From Nesterenkonia lutea (GTDB taxonomy: Bacteria; Actinomycetota; Actinomycetes; Actinomycetales; Micrococcaceae), in contig NZ_JADBED010000001.1 in assembly GCF_014873955.1 (NCBI RefSeq), positions 496,001 to 560,000 of the forward strand: a stretch of DNA of 64,000 bases, in the 5' to 3' direction. The stretch's first letter is position 1, and every line of letters begins with the position of its first letter. This document shows positions 8,863-17,820 of this stretch, piece by piece. The notes beneath the pieces were generated by a model, which did no database searches, had not been told where the DNA came from, and saw only the letters and a program-made list of their open reading frames with translations. The position numbers and the translations under genes were made by a program.

Positions 8863-10386
8863 TCAGTGCCCGGCGCCGAGCTTGCCTGCCATCCGATCAT
8901 GCAGGGCGAGGCTGGCGGCGTTGAGTCCGGAGATCTCCACCCGCTTGCCGTACTTCGAATACTTCTCCGTAATCGCGTCCAGAGACGCCACTGTTGAGGC
9001 GTCCCAGACGTGGGAGTTGTACATGTCGATCACGATGTGCTCGGGATCCTCGGCATAGTTGAACTGGGTGTAGAGGTCATTGGAGGAGGCGAAGAACAGC
9101 TCGCCGATGACCTCATACTTGGCGATCTCCTCACCGAAGTGCTGCTCGATCCGGCGCTCGACCGTGGCCAGGTGGGCCACCCGGCGGGCGAAGAGCACGA
9201 ACGCGGTCAGCACACCGAGCCCAACGCCGATGGCCAGGTTGTGCGTCCAGACCGTGGCGATGACCGTGATCAGCATGACCGTGGTCTCGGACTTGGGCAT
9301 CATCTTCAGCGTGGAGGGCTTGATGCTGTGCCAGTCGAAGGTTGCGACCGCCACGAAGATCATCACGGCCACCAGGGAAGCCATCGGAATCATTGCCACG
9401 ATGTCGCCCAGGGCGACGGCGAGCACCAGCACGAAGATCCCAGCGCAGAAGGTGGAGATCCTGGTGCGGGCACCGGAGGCCTTCACGTTGATCATGGTCT
9501 GCCCGACCATGGCGCAGCCGCCCATCCCGCCGAAGAAACCGCTGATCACGTTCGCCACGCCCTGTCCCCAGGACTCACGGACCTTGCCGGAGCGGGTGTC
9601 GGTGACGTCATCGACCAGCTTGGCGGTCATCAGGGACTCGAGCAGTCCTACGGCTGCCATGCCAAGGGCATACGGGGCGATGATCTGGAAGGTCTCCAGG
9701 GTCAACGGGACATCCGGGATGAACAGGGACGGGATCGCCTGTGGCAGCTCGCCCTTGTCCCCGACCGTGGGCACGTTGAACGCGAAGACCACGGCGAGCA
9801 CGGTCAGCAGCACGATCGAGACCAGCGGGGCCGGCACGATCCTCGTGATCCGCGGCAGCAGGTAGATGACCACCAGGCCCAGAGCGACCAGCGGGTAGAC
9901 CAGCCAGGGCACATCGATGAGATCGGGGAACTGGGAGGTGAAGATCAGAATGGCCAGGGCGTTGACGAAGCCGACCATGACCGAGCGCGGGATGAAGCGC
10001 ATCACCTTCGCGACTCCGGTGACACCCAGGATCACCTGGAAGACGCCGGCCAGGATCACTGCGGCGATGAAGTAGTCGAGCCCGTGGCTCTCCACCAGCG
10101 GGGCGATCACCAGGGCGGTGGCCGCGGTGGCGGCGGAGATCATGGCTGGTCGCCCGCCGAGGAAGGCGATGGAGACGGCCATGGTGAAGGAGGCGAAGAG
10201 CCCGATGCGGGGGTCCACGCCGGCGATCAGCGAGAACGCGATGGCCTCGGGGATCAGGGCCAGGGCGACGACGAGTCCTGCCAGGATCTCGGTCTTGAGC
10301 AGGCGGGGGGATTTCAGGGTGCGAAGAACTGACTGGCGTTCTTCCGGGGTCATTTCTGCAGAGGGCGCGACAGTGGAGGCGGCCAT
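8863..10386 (-). CDS. SulP family inorganic anion transporter (copy 1)
   Basis: A 507-residue SulP/SLC26 permease. About ten hydrophobic segments run from residue ~28 to ~400, including the conserved LIPEAIAFSLIAGVDP region in TM1 and the GGMGGCAMVGQT and KASGARTRIST segments. A short C-terminal STAS domain follows (about 415-500, with HIVIDMYNSHVWDASTVASLD). Such carriers move sulfate, bicarbonate or related anions; the substrate is not evident. GGAG lies 4 bp before ATG 10386. It is downstream of merR copy 1 and is nearly identical to the plus-strand sulP at 12311-13834. Confidence 0.9.
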   Translation of the reverse strand: MAASTVAPSAEMTPEERQSVLRTLKSPRLLKTEILAGLVVALALIPEAIAFSLIAGVDPRIGLFASFTMAVSIAFLGGRPAMISAATAATALVIAPLVESHGLDYFIAAVILAGVFQVILGVTGVAKVMRFIPRSVMVGFVNALAILIFTSQFPDLIDVPWLVYPLVALGLVVIYLLPRITRIVPAPLVSIVLLTVLAVVFAFNVPTVGDKGELPQAIPSLFIPDVPLTLETFQIIAPYALGMAAVGLLESLMTAKLVDDVTDTRSGKVRESWGQGVANVISGFFGGMGGCAMVGQTMINVKASGARTRISTFCAGIFVLVLAVALGDIVAMIPMASLVAVMIFVAVATFDWHSIKPSTLKMMPKSETTVMLITVIATVWTHNLAIGVGLGVLTAFVLFARRVAHLATVERRIEQHFGEEIAKYEVIGELFFASSNDLYTQFNYAEDPEHIVIDMYNSHVWDASTVASLDAITEKYSKYGKRVEISGLNAASLALHDRMAGKLGAGH

Positions 10387-10509
10387 GAATCTCCGTTCGG
10401 CGTTGTGGGCACGGTGATGCCCGGGTTCAAGGTCTGCGAGTGTGCGCGCAACAACGCGCGCTAGAAGAATGAGGAGGCCGAGCGGTTCAGGATTGCGCGG
10501 TCTACGCCA

Positions 10510-10540
10510 ACTTTACTCTTACGTAAGGGTAGAGTTACAA
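10510..10540 (-). promoter_or_regulatory. MerR-type promoter/operator of sulP copy 1
   Basis: On the minus strand TTGTAA (-35) and TAAAGT (-10) are separated by 19 bp, the long spacer typical of MerR-activated promoters. The spacer holds a dyad with core CCTTACGTAAG. It sits between merR copy 1 and sulP copy 1, so control by that regulator is the natural reading. Confidence 0.65.
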
Positions 10541-10557
10541 GATGTGTGACGAAGGTC

Positions 10558-10938
10558 TCAGTCGGAGAGCTTGCTCTGGAGGTCTTCGACGATGTGCTCA
10601 GCCTGGGTCAGGTAGGAGGCGAGCTTCCGGCGTTCCGTGGTGACCCGCTGCAGAGCTGCTTCGGCCTGCTCGCGCTGAGCCGGAGTCAGAGATTCCAGGT
10701 CCAGCAGTCCCACTACTTCGGAGATCTCCTCGAGGCTGAAGCCCAGCGGCTTGAGGTAGTTGATGCGCCGGAGTCGGGCCAGGTCGGCCTCGGTGTAGAC
10801 ACGAAACCCACCCTCGGTGCGACTGCTCGCTGGCAGCAGACCGATGTCGCCGTAATGGCGGATGGTGCGCAAGGAGAGACCGGTGCGCTCGGCGAGCTCA
10901 CCGATGTGCATCACTTCACCCGTCAGATTCTCCGACAT
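10558..10938 (-). CDS. MerR family transcriptional regulator (copy 1)
   Basis: A 126-residue MerR protein. The winged helix begins at about residue 10 (MHIGELAERTGLSLRTIRHY), followed by the wing GLLPASSRTEGGFRVY and LKPLGFSLEEISEVV. The C-terminal part is a dimerisation coiled coil (EQAEAALQRVTTERRKLASYL). There is no Cys-rich metal loop, so it is not an evident metal sensor. ATG 10938 is used because GGAGG precedes it by 5 bp; the longer frame to 11013 lacks this support. It is encoded just upstream of sulP copy 1 and closely resembles the regulator at 11701-12105. Confidence 0.85.
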   Translation of the reverse strand: MSENLTGEVMHIGELAERTGLSLRTIRHYGDIGLLPASSRTEGGFRVYTEADLARLRRINYLKPLGFSLEEISEVVGLLDLESLTPAQREQAEAALQRVTTERRKLASYLTQAEHIVEDLQSKLSD

Positions 10939-11033
10939 GTGGCCTCCCTGCATCGTGGCCGACTCCTTGAACGACGCAGCCCTCTCCGCCCTCGGGAAGG
11001 TCTTGGGTGGCATGCGCGCCTTGGCTGACCCTC

Positions 11034-11047
11034 ACCTTACGTCAGGT
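11034..11047. promoter_or_regulatory. Dyad upstream of merR copy 1 (putative autoregulatory site)
   Basis: ACCTTACGTCAGGT is a near-perfect dyad with the same ACGT core as the two sulP promoters. On the minus strand GAGGGT follows the ACGT core after 5 bp, the spacing seen for the -10 elements at the other two sites. It lies about 95 bp upstream of merR copy 1. Confidence 0.45.
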
Positions 11048-11166
11048 TCCCCAGCGCGAGCAGGTGCAGAGGTGAACCCGAAGTGCGCTCACCGAGCAGC
11101 TTCGGTCGGCCCCGCCGCGCCGCGCCTGATGCCCGCGCGAGGACCTGGTTGCTAGGGTGAGGTCTC

Positions 11167-11622
11167 GTGGATTCCTCCCGTCGATGCACCAGAAGCAGCT
11201 GTGAGCGGCCCGCCGCCGCCACGCTGACTTATTCCTATAAGGACTCCACCGTGGTGGTGGGCCCGCTGAGCGTCTATGCGGAGCCGCATACCTACGATCT
11301 CTGCGACCGTCACGCCGCCTCGGTCACCCCGCCCCGCGGCTGGGAGGTCCTGCGGTTGAACCTTCCCGGTGCGCCGCAGCAGGTCGATGACCTGCTCGCC
11401 CTGGCCGATGCCGTCCGGGAATCCCCGCAGGTCCGCGCCGCAGCGCGCGCCCAGAGCCAGGCCGGGCGGCCGGAGGCGCAGACCCAGGCGTCGCAGAGTG
11501 AGGGCCGCAGAGAAGACGAGCTGGAGCTTCCCACCCGGTCCAATCGTGAGCGCATGGCGCCTCCAGCTCGAGCAGGAGGCTCGGGGATCTCCCGCGGACA
11601 CCTGCGCCTGATCGACGGCTGA
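11167..11622 (+). CDS. DUF3499 family protein
   Basis: A 151-residue actinobacterial DUF3499 protein. The N-terminal 70 residues carry the family pattern: a Cys pair in CTRSSCERPAAATLTY, then VVGPLSVYAEPHTYDLCDRHA and PPRGWEVLRL. The Cys and His residues suggest zinc binding. The C-terminal half is Gln/Arg/Glu-rich and probably disordered. GTG 11167 is the start: TAGGGT at 11153-11158 lies 8 bp upstream, fitting leaderless expression, although GTGAGG in the same place could act as a ribosome-binding site. The function of the family is unknown. Confidence 0.8.
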   Translation: MDSSRRCTRSSCERPAAATLTYSYKDSTVVVGPLSVYAEPHTYDLCDRHAASVTPPRGWEVLRLNLPGAPQQVDDLLALADAVRESPQVRAAARAQSQAGRPEAQTQASQSEGRREDELELPTRSNRERMAPPARAGGSGISRGHLRLIDG

Positions 11623-11700
11623 TCGTCGCCCCATATTGGCGGCGATCACCAGCCCGGCGGGCGTTGATAGAGTGACGTGCCAATGACACCGGGAGGTCAC

Positions 11701-12105
11701 GTGGGAACAGCTCCACACGCAGATGCGATGCATATCGGTGAACTCGCCGAGCGCACCGGCCTGTCCCTGCGCACCATCCGCCACTACGGCGACGTCGGCC
11801 TGCTGCCCGCAAGCGGACGCACCGAAGGTGGGTTCCGCCTCTACAGCGAAGCCGACCAACAGCGGCTGATGCGGATCAAGTACCTCAAACCGCTGGGCTT
11901 CAGCCTGGAGGAGCTCTCCGAGGTGGTCGCGCTGCTGGAGCTCGATGCGCTCGACGCCGAGCAGCGTGTGAAGGCCCAGACCGCGCTGGAGCACGTTGTC
12001 CGGGAGCGTGAGAAGCTCGCCGCCTACCTGCGCCAGGCGGATCTGCTCACCGAGCAGCTTCGGGGACAGCTCACCGAGCAGCCCAGCGAGCAGATCAGCG
12101 ATTGA
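11701..12105 (+). CDS. MerR family transcriptional regulator (copy 2)
   Basis: A 134-residue MerR regulator with the same domain plan as the minus-strand copy. The helix-turn-helix (MHIGELAERTGLSLRTIRHYGD) is nearly unchanged, the wing reads TEGGFRLYSEAD, and a longer coiled-coil tail ends in EQPSEQISD. GTG 11701 is preferred because GGGAGG lies just upstream; ATG 11683 and GTG 11677 lack such a box. TAGAGT at 11668-11673 may be its -10. It precedes sulP copy 2 by 205 bp, which includes a MerR-type promoter. No effector-binding signature is visible. Confidence 0.85.
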   Translation: MGTAPHADAMHIGELAERTGLSLRTIRHYGDVGLLPASGRTEGGFRLYSEADQQRLMRIKYLKPLGFSLEELSEVVALLELDALDAEQRVKAQTALEHVVREREKLAAYLRQADLLTEQLRGQLTEQPSEQISD

Positions 12106-12154
12106 GCGTCCGGCGTGCTGCAGACCCCCGGGTGTGAGATCTTGAACACATAAC

Positions 12155-12184
12155 TCGAACCCTTCCCTAACGTCAGGGTAGGGT
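12155..12184 (+). promoter_or_regulatory. MerR-type promoter/operator of sulP copy 2
   Basis: TCGAAC and TAGGGT are separated by 18 bp (19 if the -35 is shifted by one). The dyad ACCCT...CCTAACGTCAGG...AGGGT (12159-12184) fills the spacer. The ACGT core and its 5-bp distance to the -10 match the copy 1 promoter. Confidence 0.6.
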
Positions 12185-12310
12185 CTTGGCGGTGGCCGGT
12201 TTGAGGTTCACTCACCGGTTTCCTCCTCCTCTTCCGCGCAGCGCCGCGCACAGTCACGTCGTACGAACATCCCTGGGCACTGGCGTGTCCACAACATTGA
12301 ACGGAGCCTC

Positions 12311-13834
12311 ATGGCACACTCGCCCACGGCCGTCGCCGAGGAGCTGACTCCCGAGGAACGGCAGTCTGTTCTTCGCACCCTCAAGTCCCCGCGCCTGCTC
12401 AAGACCGAGGTCCTGGCGGGGCTGGTCGTGGCGCTCGCGCTGATCCCCGAGGCCATCGCGTTCTCGCTGATCGCCGGCGTGGACCCCCGCTACGGGCTCT
12501 TCGCCTCCTTCACCATGGCCGTCTCCATCGCCTTCCTCGGCGGACGTCCGGCTATGATCTCCGCCGCCACCGCGGCCACCGCACTGGTGATCGCCCCGCT
12601 GGTAGAGAGCCACGGCATCGACTATTTCATCGCCGCAGTGATCCTGGCCGGCGTCTTCCAGGTCCTGATGGGCGTGGTCGGAGTGGCCAAGGTGATGCGT
12701 TTCATTCCGCGCTCGGTCATGGTCGGCTTCGTCAACGCCCTGGCCATCCTGATCTTCACCTCCCAGTTCCCCGATCTGATCGGCGTTCCCTGGCTGGTCT
12801 ACCCGCTGGTCGCTCTGGGCCTGGTGGTCATCTACCTGCTGCCGCGGATCACCACCGTGGTCCCGCCGCCGCTGGTGGCGATCGTGCTGCTGACTGTGCT
12901 GGGCGTGGTCTTCGCACTGAACGTGCCCACGGTCGGGGACAAGGGTGAGCTGCCACAGTCCATTCCTTCACTGTTCGTGCCGGACGTCCCCTTCACCCTG
13001 GAGACCTTCCAGATCATCGCGCCCTTCGCACTGGGCATGGCCGCCGTCGGGCTACTGGAATCGCTGATGACCGCCAAGCTCGTCGATGACGTCACCGACA
13101 CCCGCTCCGGCAAGGTCCGCGAGTCCTGGGGTCAGGGCGTGGCGAACATCATCACCGGCTTCTTCGGCGGGATGGGCGGCTGCGCCATGGTCGGTCAGAC
13201 CATGATCAACGTGAAGGCCTCCGGTGCCCGCACCCGGATCTCCACCTTCCTGGCCGGAATCTTCGTGCTCATCCTGGCCGTGGCTCTGGGTGACATCGTC
13301 GCGATGATCCCGATGGCCGCCCTGGTCGCGGTCATGATCTTCGTCTCCATCGCGACCTTCGACTGGCACAGCATCAAGCCCTCCACGCTGAAGATGATGC
13401 CCAAGTCTGAGACCACGGTCATGCTGGTCACGGTCATCGCCACGGTCTGGACCCATAACCTGGCCATCGGTGTTGGCCTTGGCGTGCTGACCGCCTTCGT
13501 GCTCTTCGCCCGCCGCGTGGCGCACCTGGCCACGGTCGAGCGCCGGATCGAGCAGCACTTCGGTGAGGAGATCGCCAAGTATGAGGTGATCGGCGAACTC
13601 TTCTTCGCCTCCTCGAACGATCTCTACACCCAGTTCAACTATGCCGAGGATCCCGATCACGTGGTGATCGACATGTACAACTCCCACGTCTGGGACGCCT
13701 CAACGGTGGCCTCTCTGGACGCGATCACCGAGAAGTACGCCAAATACGGCAAGCGGGTGGAGATCTCCGGACTCAACGCCGCCAGCCTGGATCTGCATGG
13801 CCGCATGGCAGGCAAGCTCGGCGCCGGTCACTGA
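12311..13834 (+). CDS. SulP family inorganic anion transporter (copy 2)
   Basis: A 507-residue SulP permease, the same length as copy 1 and differing at only scattered, mostly conservative positions (for example DPRYGLF instead of DPRIGLF). It has the same set of hydrophobic segments, the GGMGGCAMVGQT motif and the C-terminal STAS domain. The start context AACGGAG-4 bp-ATGGC is also shared with copy 1, so the duplication includes the translation start. It is transcribed from a MerR-type promoter and ends before a strong hairpin. The substrate is an inorganic anion, probably sulfate or bicarbonate; the sequence does not decide. Confidence 0.9.
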   Translation: MAHSPTAVAEELTPEERQSVLRTLKSPRLLKTEVLAGLVVALALIPEAIAFSLIAGVDPRYGLFASFTMAVSIAFLGGRPAMISAATAATALVIAPLVESHGIDYFIAAVILAGVFQVLMGVVGVAKVMRFIPRSVMVGFVNALAILIFTSQFPDLIGVPWLVYPLVALGLVVIYLLPRITTVVPPPLVAIVLLTVLGVVFALNVPTVGDKGELPQSIPSLFVPDVPFTLETFQIIAPFALGMAAVGLLESLMTAKLVDDVTDTRSGKVRESWGQGVANIITGFFGGMGGCAMVGQTMINVKASGARTRISTFLAGIFVLILAVALGDIVAMIPMAALVAVMIFVSIATFDWHSIKPSTLKMMPKSETTVMLVTVIATVWTHNLAIGVGLGVLTAFVLFARRVAHLATVERRIEQHFGEEIAKYEVIGELFFASSNDLYTQFNYAEDPDHVVIDMYNSHVWDASTVASLDAITEKYAKYGKRVEISGLNAASLDLHGRMAGKLGAGH

Positions 13835-13869
13835 CCGGACATCTGGATCAGGCCGGTTCAGGCTGAGCG

Positions 13870-13920
13870 CAGAACAGCAGGGCCGGTGTCCTCGGATGAC
13901 GACGCCGGCCCTCTGTTCTG
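13870..13920 (+). terminator. Hairpin downstream of sulP copy 2
   Basis: The arms CAGAACAG-C-AGGGCCGG (13870-13886) and CCGGCCCTCTGTTCTG (13905-13920) pair almost fully, with one bulge, and the stem extends by GTC/GAC. No T-run follows. It probably ends transcription or protects the sulP mRNA 3' end. Confidence 0.6.
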
Positions 13921-13930
13921 CCCTGCGCGG

Positions 13931-13936
13931 TAGGCT
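13931..13936 (+). promoter_or_regulatory. -10 element of a leaderless promoter (Trm112-like gene)
   Basis: TAGGCT ends 7 bp before ATG 13944 and no ribosome-binding site is present, so transcription should begin at or next to the start codon. Confidence 0.5.
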
Positions 13937-13943
13937 TGGCCAC

Positions 13944-14150
13944 ATGCCCAGTGCCAGCACATCCGCCACGCCGCGTCCCGGAACGGAACGCCCCGCCGTC
14001 GCCCTCTCCGTCGGTCTGCTGAAGATCCTGCGCTGCCCGGTCAGTGGCAGCTCGCTGCGCCAGGACGGGGATCACCTCGTCTCCACCAGTGACGAGACCC
14101 TGCGCTATGCGATCGAGCGCGGCGTGCCCAAACTGCTCGCGCCTCGCTGA
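13944..14150 (+). CDS. Trm112-like protein
   Basis: A 68-residue Trm112-family protein. The core [14 protein letters not shown], then [11 protein letters not shown], matches the family pattern (LLxILxCPxC..., YPIxxGIPxLL), but only one Cys remains where a zinc ribbon would have up to four, so metal binding is probably lost. Trm112 proteins activate methyltransferases in eukaryotes and archaea; bacterial roles are unclear. ATG 13944 fits the leaderless promoter; the longer frame has no start signal. It lies 65 bp before ahcY, so a link to methyl metabolism is conceivable. Confidence 0.7.
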   Translation: MPSASTSATPRPGTERPAVALSVGLLKILRCPVSGSSLRQDGDHLVSTSDETLRYAIERGVPKLLAPR

Positions 14151-14215
14151 CATTCGCCGCGGCCACCACGACTTTTCCCAGACTCATCCGAGACAGCAGA
14201 AGGACTCCTATACCT

Positions 14216-15706
<1,491 letters not shown>

Positions 15707-15711
15707 TCCCC

Positions 15712-15969
15712 ATGCAGCGCCTGAGGGTCACCGCCGCCCTGGTATTCCTGGGCCTGGCCGTGGTGTCCCCGGCACTGCTGGTGGACTTCAACGACGACGG
15801 CGCGCCCAGCAGCTTCTGGCTGTTGGGCGCGCCGTTTGCATGTGGCCTCACCGCAGCCGCACTGGCCTGGTGGGGGCGGAGCTACGGCCTCGCCGTGATG
15901 AGCGCCTTCGTGGGGTTCCTCGCCGTGCCTGCCTGGATCTTCGTCATCTACCTGCTGGCGGGGCCCTGA
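15712..15969 (+). CDS. Small integral membrane protein
   Basis: An 85-residue protein with three hydrophobic segments (about 6-25, 37-55 and 60-82) joined by short loops, starting 5 bp after the ahcY stop and probably cotranscribed with it. It has no recognisable motif. The high hydrophobicity over the whole length and the G/C-rich third positions support it as a real gene. It converges with the P450 gene. Confidence 0.6.
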   Translation: MQRLRVTAALVFLGLAVVSPALLVDFNDDGAPSSFWLLGAPFACGLTAAALAWWGRSYGLAVMSAFVGFLAVPAWIFVIYLLAGP

Positions 15970-16046
15970 GGATGTTCAGCGTGCCCTTCGCCAACTTGAT
16001 CCTCAAGTCTCCCAGCGCGCCGAGTTGGTCATCCCGGCAAGCGACG

Positions 16047-17390
16047 TCAGCTCAGCCGGAAGCGCAGCCCGAAGTTGTTGAGCAGGGATGGCAGCCCCTG
16101 GGGATCGAGCGTGTGAGATTCCAGCTCGATCTCCGCCTGGTTGAGGATCTCGGCCATGAACTTGGAGGTCAGCAGCAGCACCAGGTGTCGTCCCGGGCAG
16201 AGACCGGGACCGGCGCTGAAGGGCACCAGCGGCCAGTCCTCCCGTGTTCGGGGATGCTCCCAGAGCTCTGGCGCGAAATGGTGGGCGAAATCCAGCTGGC
16301 GGTCGTCACGGTGGAAGAAGGGCGCGAAGACCAGCACCGAGGTGCCTGCCGGCATCACCCCGTGGCTGAACTCCACATCGGTGGTGGTCTCGCGCAGGAT
16401 CATCGGCGTGGTGGGCCAGAGTCGCAGGGACTCCAGGACCGTGGCGCGGAGTCGTCCCAGCAGCGGCGTGGCCTCGCTCGCCTCCTCGGTGATCTGGTGC
16501 CTGACGGCCTCGAGGCGGGCGGGATGGCTGGCCAGCAGGGCCAGCGCACGGAAGGTCGCCATCCCCGCCGGGTCGAAGGCGAAGAGCCACTGCGGGATCT
16601 GCTGCGCCGGCTCGGCTTCGCTTCCCTGGGGCCGCTGAGACATGAAGGCCGCCAGACTGCCGGGCTCGGCACGGTCCAGTGCCGCCTGCATCTGATCCAG
16701 CAGCGCGGCACGCCCTTTTCTGTCCACCGGTTTCAGGAACGCCCAGTTCCCATCGGCCCGCAGCTTCTCGGTCAGGGCGGTCAGCTCAGTGTTCTCCCGA
16801 GCAGAGTCTCCGAGGACCACGCGCCTGACGATCCGGAACCAGGCGTCGAGGAACGGCTTGTATTCGAGGATTCCCCCGTCCGCACCCACCTGATCCAGCA
16901 GCACCTTGGCCTCCTGCTCCACCACGGGCATGAAGGCGTCCGCCATCTGGTGGATGGGACTGCCGTGTTCCAGGGTCACCTCATTGAGACGGCGGCGCTG
17001 GGTGCGTTCCGTGCCGTGGGAGATCAGCGCGACCTTGGGTTCAAGGTGTTTGAGCGCGTGGCGCTTGAGCGTCTCGGCCGTGGCGAAGGGTTCTGGAGAG
17101 TCATCCAGGACCCGGTGGACATCTTCCGGGTGGAGGATCAGTGCCATCGGGCGACCCGGGATGTTCAACATCAGTGGACCGCGGCCATATTTGTCCGCGA
17201 GGGTCTGTGCCCTGCGCACGCCGCGGCCGTCGAGGTCGAAGCGTTCGGAGGCGGCCACAAGCTTCGGCCGCCGAATGATGGGGCCCTTGGCGACCATCGG
17301 CAGCTGGATGTCGCGGAGCGCCTGCAGGGTTTCCCCCACAGTGGCTCGGGGGAGCGGGTTCTGCGTCGGAGAGATCGGTTCCACGGTCAT
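16047..17390 (-). CDS. Cytochrome P450
   Basis: A soluble P450 of 447 residues. The haem-binding loop FSAGPGLCPGRH places the thiolate ligand at Cys398; the K-helix ExxR is Glu320/Arg323 (ESLRLWP). In the I-helix the usual A-G-x-D/E-T reads A275-G-M-A-T279, so the acidic residue used for oxygen activation is replaced by Ala. ATG 17390, with AAGGGA upstream, replaces a longer frame that runs into the gap. It is the last gene of a minus-strand operon with an aldonolactone-oxidase-like flavoprotein and an ASRT-family protein, which may supply or sense its substrate. No ferredoxin gene is nearby. Confidence 0.9.
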   Translation of the reverse strand: MTVEPISPTQNPLPRATVGETLQALRDIQLPMVAKGPIIRRPKLVAASERFDLDGRGVRRAQTLADKYGRGPLMLNIPGRPMALILHPEDVHRVLDDSPEPFATAETLKRHALKHLEPKVALISHGTERTQRRRLNEVTLEHGSPIHQMADAFMPVVEQEAKVLLDQVGADGGILEYKPFLDAWFRIVRRVVLGDSARENTELTALTEKLRADGNWAFLKPVDRKGRAALLDQMQAALDRAEPGSLAAFMSQRPQGSEAEPAQQIPQWLFAFDPAGMATFRALALLASHPARLEAVRHQITEEASEATPLLGRLRATVLESLRLWPTTPMILRETTTDVEFSHGVMPAGTSVLVFAPFFHRDDRQLDFAHHFAPELWEHPRTREDWPLVPFSAGPGLCPGRHLVLLLTSKFMAEILNQAEIELESHTLDPQGLPSLLNNFGLRFRLS

Positions 17391-17433
17391 GGTGTCCCTT
17401 CTTCGGTGACTGGCTTGTGCTCGCGGGACATGT

Positions 17434-17820
17434 TCATCTGCCCCCGGAGACTCCGGAGCTGATGGCGACGCCCAGTTCGGCCTGCCGGGTGTCAAGGTGC
17501 CTCAGCTGGATCGCGAGCGGGACATCGGTCTCGACTCGCAGCCCATAGGCGACGCCGAGCGGGACGGCCTGGGGATCGATGAGATCGTTGATCCGGACAT
17601 GCCGCACCCGGTCGGCGGGAACCTCGACCGTGTAAGGACCCACCGGGTCCCGGTCCGGGTGGTACACGGTGACCTCGGCGCAGGCGTCTGATGAGGTCAT
17701 GTTGAGCAGGCACAGCTCGTCCCGGCTGGTGAACTCAGGTTCATGCCCGGTGGAGTCCTCGGGCATGAACCCGGCGGCGAAGGCCCAGCTCGTCCTGCCC
17801 AGCGCGGTGTCGTGACTCAT
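17434..17820 (-). CDS. Sensory rhodopsin transducer (ASRT) family protein
   Basis: A 128-residue protein of the family of Anabaena sensory rhodopsin transducer (PF07100). Characteristic stretches are WAFAAGFMPEDSTG, FTSRDELCLLNM, VTVYHPDRDPVGPY, RHVRINDL and PLAIQLRHLDTRQAE, in the order and spacing of the Anabaena protein. These are small soluble beta-sandwich proteins thought to bind DNA or small ligands, possibly sugars. No rhodopsin gene is present in the window. The start overlaps the stop of the upstream oxidase by 4 bp, and the P450 gene follows after 43 bp, so all three are probably one transcript. Confidence 0.8.
   Translation of the reverse strand: MSHDTALGRTSWAFAAGFMPEDSTGHEPEFTSRDELCLLNMTSSDACAEVTVYHPDRDPVGPYTVEVPADRVRHVRINDLIDPQAVPLGVAYGLRVETDVPLAIQLRHLDTRQAELGVAISSGVSGGR

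Noticed and set aside
9010..10332. A long plus-strand frame antisense to sulP copy 1, mirrored antisense to copy 2
   Set aside because: The product is an Asp/Gly/His/Gln-rich low-complexity chain; both are shadows of the SulP reading frame.
14151..14215. S-adenosylhomocysteine riboswitch upstream of ahcY
   Set aside because: The 65-bp leader is too short and lacks the conserved core and pairing of that riboswitch.
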